Both the position numbers and the translations under genes were made by a program. Below are positions 1 through 5,515 of a stretch of DNA of 5,685 bases, piece by piece. Origin of the DNA: an uncultured Bordetella sp. (GTDB taxonomy: Bacteria > Pseudomonadota > Gammaproteobacteria > Burkholderiales > Burkholderiaceae_B). The stretch is taken from contig CALGFL010000250.1 in NCBI GenBank assembly GCA_937881145.1, positions 1 to 5,685 on the forward strand, read 5' to 3'. How positions within the stretch are numbered: position 1 is the first letter of the stretch; the number at the start of each line of letters is the position of its first letter. The notes under the pieces are model-generated. The model saw only the letters and a list, made by a program, of their open reading frames with translations. It ran no database searches and was not told the DNA's origin.

Positions 1-801
1 CTGCATCGCTGGACGTACAACAAGCGCGGCGAGCTCCTGGGCGCGCCTCAGTTCGACACCACGCCCTGCCTGAATCTGGAACGCTTTCGCCTGCGCGACT
101 GCCATGGGCTGCTGTTCGAAGGTCCGCGCGACCCGGCCGCCGACATGGCGCCGCTCTTCGCCCGGCCCGAGTTCGACTTCGGCGACTACGTTCTGGACCA
201 CGTGGAAGTGCACCAGTGCAATTACAACTGGAAGACGTTCATCGAGGTCTATCTCGAGGACTATCACGTCGGCCCCTTCCACCCGGGTCTGGGGCGCTTT
301 GTCACGTGCGACGACTTGAGCTGGGAGTTCGGCGACCGGTTCAGCGCACAGCGCGTGGGGGTGCACAAGGCGCTGGAACAGCCCGGCTCCGAGGTCTACC
401 GAATTTGGCACGACAAGGTGCTGGAGTTCCGCAACGGCCAGGCGCCGGATTTCGGCGCGGTGTGGGTGACTTACTTTCCCACGCACATGATCGAGCTATA
501 TCCGCACGTGCTGGTGCTGTCGACGCTCTACCCCAAGGGCCCGCAGGAAACGGTCAATGTGGTCGAGTTCTATTATCCCGAGGAAATCGTCGCTTTCGAG
601 CGCGAGTTCGTCGAGGCGCAGCGCGCGGCGTATATGGAGACGGCGGTCGAAGACGACGAGATCGCCGAACGCATGGATGCCGGGCGCAAGGCGTTGATGG
701 AGCGCGGGGTCAGCGAATCGGGGCCCTACCAGTCGCCCATGGAGGATGGGATGCAGCACTTCCATGAGTGGTATCGGGGGATGATGGACCCGGCTGATTG
801 A
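1..801 (+). CDS. Rieske non-heme iron oxygenase, alpha (catalytic) subunit, C-terminal part
   Basis: The reading frame is open from the first base, so the gene starts upstream; 266 residues are visible. The window opens inside the Rieske [2Fe-2S] domain: LHRWTYNKRGELLGAP (residues 1-16) fits the second half of the cluster motif (C-x2-H followed by W-x-Y...G), with His2 a cluster ligand and its Cys expected just off the edge. The catalytic domain carries the mononuclear iron signature: Glu86 in the bridging position, then His89 and His94 (H-x4-H, followed by PGL). Asp219 in VEDDEIAERM is the likely third ligand. The C-terminal SGPYQSP...HFHEWYRGMM also fits the family. Such proteins use electrons from a reductase to hydroxylate or demethylate a substrate in the cytoplasm. 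The substrate cannot be read from this part, and no reductase or ferredoxin gene lies in the window. It ends before a hairpin terminator and faces the sulfurtransferase gene. Confidence 0.9.
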   Translation: MHRWTYNKRGELLGAPQFDTTPCLNLERFRLRDCHGLLFEGPRDPAADMAPLFARPEFDFGDYVLDHVEVHQCNYNWKTFIEVYLEDYHVGPFHPGLGRFVTCDDLSWEFGDRFSAQRVGVHKALEQPGSEVYRIWHDKVLEFRNGQAPDFGAVWVTYFPTHMIELYPHVLVLSTLYPKGPQETVNVVEFYYPEEIVAFEREFVEAQRAAYMETAVEDDEIAERMDAGRKALMERGVSESGPYQSPMEDGMQHFHEWYRGMMDPAD

Positions 802-830
802 GCTCCCAGGCTATCGAGGTTGAGTAATGA

Positions 831-857
831 GACGGCCGCTCATCGAGCGGCCGTTTT
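831..857 (+). terminator. Rho-independent terminator between convergent genes
   Basis: A perfect stem pairs bases 832-841 with 845-854 (arm ACGGCCGCTC) around a 3-base loop and is followed by TTTT at 854-857. It lies about 30 bases after the Rieske gene stop, as expected for its terminator. On the opposite strand the same hairpin starts 8 bases after the sulfurtransferase stop. There it is preceded by AAAA but followed only by a weakly T-containing tail, so termination in that direction is likely less efficient. Confidence 0.8.
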
Positions 858-861
858 GCCA

Positions 862-1725
862 TCAACCTTTGGCCACGGGCCGTGCCGGATCGGCGCACCA
901 TTCGCTCCACGAGCCCGGATACAGGCGCGAGCCTGCCAGGCCTGCGATTTCCATGGCCAGCAGGTTGTGACTGGCGGTGATGCCCGAGCCGCACTGGTGC
1001 ACGACCTCTTGCGGGGCGCGGCCGCCGAGCAAGGCCTCGAATTCGGCGCGCAGTTGCGCGGGCGATTTGAAGCGGCCGTCGGCTTCGAGGTTTTGCGTAT
1101 TGGGGCGATTGAGCGCGCCGGGAATGTGGCCGGCCACCGGATCCATGGGTTCGACTTCGCCGCGATAGCGGTTGGCGGCGCGGGCATCGACCACGACGAA
1201 GTCTTGCTTGTCGATGTTGGCGAGCACGGCGACGGCGTCGACGCTGCCCGCCAGCGAGCCGCGGGGCTTGGCCTTGGGCAGCGGCGCCAGCGATTGCGCC
1301 GGTCCGGACCGCGTGGCCAGGCCGGCGGCCGACCAGGCGGGCCAGCCGCCGTCGAGGACGGCGACGTTTTCGTGGCCGATCCAGCGCAGCATCCACCACA
1401 GGTGGGCGGCGTATTGGCCGCCGCTGGCATCGTAGGCCACGACCAGTGTATCGGGCGTGACGCCGTGGGCGGCCATCAGGCTGGCCAGGTGTTCGGGTGT
1501 GGGCAGCGGATGGCGGCCGTTCTTGCCGGTGCGCGAAGCGCAGAGTTCGGTTTCGTGGTCCAGGAAGCGTGCGCCGGGAATATGGCCTTCGCCGTACGCG
1601 CGCCGGCCTACGGAATGATCCATCAGGTCGTGGCGCAGATCGAAAACCCGCAGCCTGCCATGGTCGATCTGGCCAGCGGCCAGGCGGGCGGCGAGATCGG
1701 AAACGGAGATCAGCGTGATCGTCAT
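862..1725 (-). CDS. sseA: 3-mercaptopyruvate-type sulfurtransferase (two rhodanese domains)
   Basis: A 287-residue cytoplasmic protein with the tandem rhodanese layout of the SseA/TST family. The inactive N-terminal domain (about 5-135) has GHIPGARFLD at 47-56 and VLDGGWPAW at 123-131. The catalytic domain (about 160-283) has DARAANRYRGE at 180-190, GHIPGALNRP at 199-208, and the active-site loop CGSGITA with catalytic Cys245, then YPGSWSEW at 269-276. A CGSG loop rather than CRKG points to 3-mercaptopyruvate, not thiosulfate, as sulfur donor. The family moves sulfur from mercaptopyruvate to thiol acceptors or cyanide. The EPR motif common in the family reads EPMD here. The ATG at 1725 is preferred over a TTG at 1797: GGGAGA sits 8 bases before it and MTITLISVSDLAARL is a natural start, whereas the 24-residue extension looks like translated intergenic DNA. 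It probably shares a transcript with the upstream transporter gene. Confidence 0.93.
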   Translation of the reverse strand: MTITLISVSDLAARLAAGQIDHGRLRVFDLRHDLMDHSVGRRAYGEGHIPGARFLDHETELCASRTGKNGRHPLPTPEHLASLMAAHGVTPDTLVVAYDASGGQYAAHLWWMLRWIGHENVAVLDGGWPAWSAAGLATRSGPAQSLAPLPKAKPRGSLAGSVDAVAVLANIDKQDFVVVDARAANRYRGEVEPMDPVAGHIPGALNRPNTQNLEADGRFKSPAQLRAEFEALLGGRAPQEVVHQCGSGITASHNLLAMEIAGLAGSRLYPGSWSEWCADPARPVAKG

Positions 1726-1740
1726 GGTTGTTTCTCCCTG
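1726..1740 (-). promoter_or_regulatory. Ribosome binding site that decides the sseA start
   Basis: On the minus strand the sequence CAGGGAGAAACAACC directly precedes the ATG at 1725. GGGAGA with an 8-base spacer is the clearest Shine-Dalgarno match in the window, and it supports the shorter 287-residue protein. Confidence 0.8.
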
Positions 1741-1744
1741 GATG

Positions 1745-1766
1745 GCCGCGCCGGGCGCGGCGCGGC
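1745..1766 (-). other. GC-rich hairpin just upstream of the sulfurtransferase ribosome site
   Basis: Bases 1745-1752 (GCCGCGCC) can pair fully with 1759-1766 around a 6-base loop; an overlapping second copy of the right arm at 1754-1761 allows an alternative fold. In the transcribed (minus) direction it lies in the spacer after the transporter gene and ends a few bases before the GGGAGA ribosome site of sseA. No T run follows, so it is not a canonical terminator. It may affect translation or mRNA stability, or be a chance product of GC-rich sequence. Confidence 0.35.
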
Positions 1767-1807
1767 TTGTGTCGTCGTGATGCCGGGCTGGCGTCAAGGA
1801 TTCGATC

Positions 1808-2662
1808 TTAGGCCGGCGCGGCCTGGCGCGCCGTGCTCCAGGCCGAGATCAGGCCGGCCAGGATGATCAGGCCGCTGCCCGTCCAGGCCAGTGCGTCGGG
1901 CACGTCGTCCCAGAACAGAACGCCCAGCACCATGGCAAAGATGATGGTGGAATATTGCAAAGCGGCGGTCAACAGCGGTGCGCCCTTGCCGAAAGCCCGG
2001 GTCTGCGCCAGTTGCATCAGCAGGCCGATCGAACCCACGAGCAGCAGGCTGAGATAGGCGATCCAGTCGGGCTGGCCCCACCCTTCCAGCGCCAGGCCCA
2101 CGACGCTGCTCAGGCAGACCGCGATCGAAAAGAACAGCACCGTGCGCCACTCCGGCTCGCCCATGCGGCCCAGTTCGCGCAGCTGCAGCATGGCAATGGC
2201 CGTTGCCATGCCGGCCACCAGGCCCAGCAAGGCGGGCTCCCATTGATCGGGCGTGATGCTGGGACGCAGCACCACGACCACGCCCAGGAAACCCAGCGCC
2301 ACCGCGGCGATGCGCACCGGATCGCGCCGCGCGCCGCCCCAGCCCAGCATCCAGCAGCCGATGAAAAGCGGCGAGGTGTAAGTGAGGCTGGCGGACGTGG
2401 CCAGCGGGAGTTGCGAGACGCAGTAAAAGCCCAGCCACATCGAACACAGGCCGGCCACGTTGCGCCATACGTGCAGGCGCCAGTTCGGCGTGATGACGGG
2501 TTGGCGCCTGACCCGCGCCCAGAACAGCAGCAGCAGGACCGAGGGCAGGCCGCGCAATACGATGATCGAGGCCAGGGACGCCCCGTGCTCGGAGGCCAGC
2601 TTCACGCACGCGCCCATGACCGCGGACATGACGGAGGCCAGCAACATCCAGAGAGCCTGCAT
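1808..2662 (-). CDS. EamA/DMT-superfamily transporter
   Basis: A 284-residue, very hydrophobic protein with about ten predicted membrane helices (roughly 4-22, 32-48, 66-84, 88-106, 116-134, 145-160, 173-192, 199-218, 230-250, 258-276). These form two EamA repeats of five helices, the drug/metabolite transporter architecture. The second repeat ends with the characteristic run from FGKGAPLL (224-231) through ALQYS to FWDD and the glycine-rich last helix. Members sit in the inner membrane and export or import small metabolites such as amino acids; the substrate cannot be deduced here. The length is normal for the family. The ATG at 2662 is the only reasonable start, because upstream codons in frame reach a stop without another ATG, GTG or TTG; it has no clear Shine-Dalgarno sequence. 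Its stop lies 82 bases before the sseA start on the same strand, which suggests a two-gene operon. Confidence 0.9.
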   Translation of the reverse strand: MQALWMLLASVMSAVMGACVKLASEHGASLASIIVLRGLPSVLLLLFWARVRRQPVITPNWRLHVWRNVAGLCSMWLGFYCVSQLPLATSASLTYTSPLFIGCWMLGWGGARRDPVRIAAVALGFLGVVVVLRPSITPDQWEPALLGLVAGMATAIAMLQLRELGRMGEPEWRTVLFFSIAVCLSSVVGLALEGWGQPDWIAYLSLLLVGSIGLLMQLAQTRAFGKGAPLLTAALQYSTIIFAMVLGVLFWDDVPDALAWTGSGLIILAGLISAWSTARQAAPA

Positions 2663-2701
2663 GGGAGCGACGAGGGTTGAAACGCATTGAAGGATCCACG
2701 A

Positions 2702-2707
2702 ACTATA
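2702..2707 (-). promoter_or_regulatory. Candidate -10 box for the transporter-sulfurtransferase unit
   Basis: Reading the minus strand, TATAGT (5 of 6 to the sigma-70 -10 consensus) lies 39 bases before the transporter ATG, within the only AT-rich patch of the window. No good -35 hexamer is found 16-18 bases upstream, so this is a partial promoter match only. Confidence 0.35.
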
Positions 2708-2711
2708 CCTT

Positions 2712-2740
2712 TTGATTTAAATTCAGTTTTTCGTAAGAAT
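2712..2740 (+). promoter_or_regulatory. Candidate sigma-70 promoter for htpX
   Basis: TTGATT at 2712-2717 and AAGAAT at 2735-2740 are separated by 17 bases and each match 4 of 6 consensus positions. Transcription would start near 2747, leaving a leader of about 50 bases before htpX. It overlaps the divergent candidate promoter region of the transporter gene, so the two could compete or share regulation. A heat-shock type -35 match (GTTGAAA, 2676-2682) lies upstream, but its expected -10 partner is poor. Confidence 0.4.
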
Positions 2741-2742
2741 GT

Positions 2743-2770
2743 GATTTCCGCAACGACCTGTGGCGGAATC
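2743..2770. repeat. Imperfect inverted repeat in the htpX leader
   Basis: GATTTCCGC at 2743-2751 is the reverse complement of GCGGAATC at 2763-2770, apart from one extra T at 2747; the arms are 11 bases apart. It lies in the divergent intergenic region, 25 bases before the htpX ATG and at or just after the candidate transcription start. It could be a DNA operator or an RNA stem in the leader. The sequence does not tell which. Confidence 0.4.
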
Positions 2771-2795
2771 AAACCCCGCGCATCGAACCTTATCC

Positions 2796-3689
2796 ATGAA
2801 ACGCATCTTTCTCTTTATCGCCACCAACCTCGCCGTGATGCTGGTGCTGTCCGTCACGCTGCGCATCCTCGGCGTCGACCGCTTCCTCACGGCACAGGGG
2901 CTGAACCTGCCCATGCTGCTGGCCTTCTCGGCGGTGGTCGGCTTCGCCGGCTCGCTCATCTCGCTCTTGATGAGCAAGCCCATGGCCAAATGGAGCACCG
3001 GGGCGCAGGTCATCGACCCGAACGCTCCGCGCAGCCAGGCCGAAGCCTGGCTGGTCGGCACCGTGTACCAGCTGGCCGACCGCGCCGGCATCGGCCGGCC
3101 CGAGGTGGCCATCTACGAAGGCGCGCCCAACGCCTTCGCCACGGGCGCCTTCAAGAACGAAGCGCTAGTGGCCGTGTCCACGGGCCTCCTCGAAAGCATG
3201 AACGAAGAAGAAGTCACCGCCGTGCTCGGCCACGAGGTCGCGCACGTGGCCAACGGCGACATGGTCACGCTCGCCCTGATCCAGGGCGTGGTCAACACCT
3301 TCGTGGTGTTCCTGGCCCGCGTGGTGGGCTATGTGGTCGACCGCACCGTGCTGCGCAACGACCGCAGCGAAAACGGCGGCGGCACCGGCATCGGCTATTT
3401 CGTCACCGTCATGGTCTGCGAGATCGTGTTCGGCCTGGCGGCCTCGGTCATCGTGGCCTGGTTCTCGCGCCAGCGCGAATTCCGCGCCGACGCCGGGTCG
3501 GCGCAACTGCTCGGTTCGAACCAGCCCATGATCCGTGCCCTGACCCGCCTGGGCGGGCTGCAGGCGGGCGAACTGCCCAAGTCCTTCGCGTCCTCCGGCA
3601 TTGCCGGCGCGGGGGGCTTGGGCGCCCTCTTCGCTTCGCACCCGCCCATCGAGACCCGCATCGCCGCACTTCAGAAGATGGTTGCCTGA
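2796..3689 (+). CDS. htpX: HtpX, inner-membrane zinc metalloprotease (M48 family)
   Basis: A 297-residue M48B peptidase, full length for the family. HtpX degrades misfolded or damaged inner-membrane proteins, overlapping in role with FtsH. Two N-terminal membrane helices (about 4-24 and 38-58) precede the catalytic part. The zinc site is HEVAH at 146-150, with His146 and His150 as ligands and Glu147 as catalytic base. The third ligand is Glu228 in [12 protein letters not shown]. Two further hydrophobic stretches (about 158-178 and 198-220) lie between them, and the C-terminal [12 protein letters not shown] is also typical. The ATG at 2796 gives [15 protein letters not shown], matching the usual HtpX start; an upstream GTG at 2760 would add 12 residues that look like leader DNA. 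No clear Shine-Dalgarno sequence is seen. In E. coli the gene responds to heat and envelope stress; here only a weak sigma-32-like element is visible. It is divergent from the transporter gene. Confidence 0.97.
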   Translation: MKRIFLFIATNLAVMLVLSVTLRILGVDRFLTAQGLNLPMLLAFSAVVGFAGSLISLLMSKPMAKWSTGAQVIDPNAPRSQAEAWLVGTVYQLADRAGIGRPEVAIYEGAPNAFATGAFKNEALVAVSTGLLESMNEEEVTAVLGHEVAHVANGDMVTLALIQGVVNTFVVFLARVVGYVVDRTVLRNDRSENGGGTGIGYFVTVMVCEIVFGLAASVIVAWFSRQREFRADAGSAQLLGSNQPMIRALTRLGGLQAGELPKSFASSGIAGAGGLGALFASHPPIETRIAALQKMVA

Positions 3690-3690
3690 T

Positions 3691-3696
3691 GATAAT
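3691..3696 (+). promoter_or_regulatory. Weak candidate -10 box for the DUF2138-DUF1175 unit
   Basis: GATAAT (5 of 6 to the -10 consensus) directly follows the htpX stop codon. A usable -35 hexamer is not evident at the right distance inside htpX. If used, transcription would start near 3703 and the hairpin at 3709-3747 would lie at the very 5' end of the message. Confidence 0.22.
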
Positions 3697-3708
3697 CTTG
3701 CCCGACAC

Positions 3709-3747
3709 GGCAGGATGCGCGCGCACGCAGAGTGCGCCGCGCCTGCC
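3709..3747 (+). other. Long GC-rich hairpin between htpX and the DUF2138 gene
   Basis: Three paired blocks form one stem: GGCAGG (3709-3714) with CCTGCC (3742-3747), GCG (3717-3719) with CGC (3738-3740), and GCGCAC (3721-3726) with GTGCGC (3732-3737), with small internal loops and a GCAGA apical loop. That makes 15 pairs in 39 bases. No T run follows, so it is not a canonical Rho-independent terminator. It lies about 20 bases after the htpX stop and 29 bases before the next ATG. It could reduce read-through, protect the htpX 3' end, or act in the leader of the following genes. Confidence 0.5.
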
Positions 3748-3776
3748 CACATGCCGTCATTACAAGAATCGGGCAC

Positions 3777-5513
3777 ATGAAACGGGCACACAAGATTGCG
3801 GGGCTGGCCATCGTCGTCGCAGCGGCATTGGCGCTGCTGATCATCCAGGCCCTATGGCGGCCCTTCGAATTCCATCACGAACCTGAAAAACCGCAGGTCT
3901 ACGATGTCCACATCGACATCAACCGGCCCGATGCCGTCATCGACAGCTCGGCCCTGTCGCGCCTGCCGCGGGACATCGTCAAGGTGCCCCTGCTGCAGAC
4001 CCTGCTGACCGAAGACTTCGTCGATTACTACGAAACGCATCCCACGCGGCTGTCGGCCGAAGGCGCCCTGCGCCGCTTCGCCTTCGAGCACGACCTGGAT
4101 TGGCGCGACGGCATCATCCGGCAGATTTTCGACGAACCCGCGCGCGTGCTGCTGTGGCGTTCCCCCGATCACCGGCTCGGCCGCTGGATGATTTCGATGC
4201 GGCGCAACGGCGTCGCCAAACTGGTGCAGGCCATCGGCAACGTGGCCGCCTCGGACTCGCAGCTTTCGCGCATCGCCAAGCTGCCCGATGGCACGCCGGT
4301 CTACGCCATCCGGCTGGCCACCAACCACACACTGATCTATGCCGCCAAGGACGACCGGCTGGTCATCATGTCCGAGCCCGGCATGCTGCTGGACAACGCC
4401 AACGAGCCGATCCGCGAACGCGTCAAGGCCGTGACGCGCATGCTGGACGACGGCACCGACGACGCCCTGCGTAGCTACGGCCTGGAGCACGTGCCGCTCG
4501 CGGCCAACGGCCACAGGCTGGCCGTATCGGTCAACTATCTTTCTTTCGGCTACCAGGCCTTCTTCATGGGCATCGATGCCCTGCGCTTCGATTTCGCGCC
4601 GGCAGCCAATGGCGGCGAGAGCACCTGGAGCACCTCGGCACTGGTGGTGCCCGAGCATCTGCCCCAGGGCTGGAACAGCGCCGATCTGTGGCATGCCCTG
4701 CCCGCCAACCCGGCGGCGTGCGCCAGCCTGCCGGTGGACTGGAACGACGCCACCCAGCTGCTGGACCGGCTGGGCGATGCGGGCAAAGAGGCCGCGCCCA
4801 TCCTGAGCAAAGCGCTGGCCGGCCCGGCCGCCGTCTGCTGGTATGCCAAATCGTCGCTGGTCGCGCCGGTGTTCGTGGCCCAGCTCTCGCCCGGTGCGCA
4901 GCGCGACCCCAAGCAGCAGGCAGCCATCCGGCATGCCTTGGGCGAGGTGCTCTTTCCCCAGATCATCGGTGCTTACGAAGCCAAGGCCGACAGCGACGAG
5001 GACTATAGCCGCCTGCCTGTGCAGACCGCCGTCGACGACGCGGCCGGCGTCGCGTCCTGGATGCGGCCGGTGAGCGCCCTGGCGGGAACGGCCGCCAGCT
5101 CCACCGCGCCCTTTGCCAAGCAGCTTTCCGCGCCGCGCTACTTTCCGGTCACGCTGGCGCTGACGCCGCGCTACGCGATCTTCTCTCCCGACGCCCGGCT
5201 GGTGCAAGACACGCTGGCCGTGCTCGACAAGCGCTATCCCGCGCTGGCCGACACGATCGCTCCGGCCCGGCTGGCGAGCACCATGGTCGTGATCGCGCCC
5301 TCCGCGGCGGCCGCGATGGCCGAGCGCGAGGTCATGCTTGCCCTGCCTGCCGACCAGGAGCCCATCTTCCGCAACGCCGCGCGCACTTATCTCTTTCCCA
5401 AGCTGCGCGCGGTGGCCCAGTACCCGACGATTTCGCTGAGCCGGCGCAACGCGCCCCTGCCGTCCAAAGCCGGCTGGGTGGACGTGGACTGGCATACCGA
5501 AAGCGGGAAGTGA
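3777..5513 (+). CDS. Membrane-anchored DUF2138 family protein (YfaA-like)
   Basis: A 578-residue protein recognised as DUF2138, the family of E. coli YfaA. It starts with a positively charged tip (MKRAHK) and one membrane helix (about 7-25) without a clear cleavage site, so the large remainder should lie in the periplasm as a signal-anchored domain. Family-like stretches include DINRPDAVIDSSALSRLPRD at 47-66, VPLLQTLLTEDFVDYYE at 70-86, RRFAFEHDLDW at 99-109 and the run from VYAIRL (175-180) to MSEPGMLLD (198-206). No catalytic motif is apparent and the biochemical role is unknown. The ATG at 3777 is chosen because a GTG at 3732 would only add 15 residues translated from the hairpin. The ribosome site is weak. 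A DUF1175 gene follows after 2 bases, so the pair is almost certainly co-transcribed. In known genomes this pair precedes an alpha-2-macroglobulin gene, which suggests a periplasmic accessory role. The family call is from memory of family sequences, not a search. Confidence 0.82.
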   Translation: MKRAHKIAGLAIVVAAALALLIIQALWRPFEFHHEPEKPQVYDVHIDINRPDAVIDSSALSRLPRDIVKVPLLQTLLTEDFVDYYETHPTRLSAEGALRRFAFEHDLDWRDGIIRQIFDEPARVLLWRSPDHRLGRWMISMRRNGVAKLVQAIGNVAASDSQLSRIAKLPDGTPVYAIRLATNHTLIYAAKDDRLVIMSEPGMLLDNANEPIRERVKAVTRMLDDGTDDALRSYGLEHVPLAANGHRLAVSVNYLSFGYQAFFMGIDALRFDFAPAANGGESTWSTSALVVPEHLPQGWNSADLWHALPANPAACASLPVDWNDATQLLDRLGDAGKEAAPILSKALAGPAAVCWYAKSSLVAPVFVAQLSPGAQRDPKQQAAIRHALGEVLFPQIIGAYEAKADSDEDYSRLPVQTAVDDAAGVASWMRPVSALAGTAASSTAPFAKQLSAPRYFPVTLALTPRYAIFSPDARLVQDTLAVLDKRYPALADTIAPARLASTMVVIAPSAAAAMAEREVMLALPADQEPIFRNAARTYLFPKLRAVAQYPTISLSRRNAPLPSKAGWVDVDWHTESGK

Positions 5514-5515
5514 TC

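Noticed and set aside
1792..1797. TTGACG on the minus strand as a -35 box for a separate sseA promoter
   Set aside because: It matches 5 of 6, but no acceptable -10 hexamer occurs 16-19 bases downstream.
820..1866. A 348-codon open frame on the plus strand, opposite the sulfurtransferase
   Set aside because: The opposite strand encodes an intact two-domain rhodanese with its active site; the plus frame has no recognisable motif and runs through the terminator and the intergenic spacer.
1955..2680. A 241-codon plus-strand frame opposite the transporter
   Set aside because: Gln/Arg/His-rich shadow of a hydrophobic gene; no domain.
2733..2747. Possible CpxR box (GTAAG-5 bases-GATTT) before htpX
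   Set aside because: The second half does not resemble GTAAA, so there is no support beyond the known Cpx control of htpX in E. coli.
3709..3747. Canonical Rho-independent terminator after htpX
   Set aside because: The stem is strong but is followed by CACATGCC rather than a T run; listed as a structural element instead.
2687..3886. A 399-codon plus-strand frame overlapping htpX
   Set aside because: Arg/Pro-rich translation in a shifted frame over htpX, with no domain and no ribosome site; a shadow frame.
3852..5495. A 547-codon open frame on the minus strand, opposite the DUF2138 gene
   Set aside because: Its translation is a low-complexity Arg/Gly/His-rich string typical of GC-rich antisense frames, while the plus frame has a proper anchor, domain and operon context.
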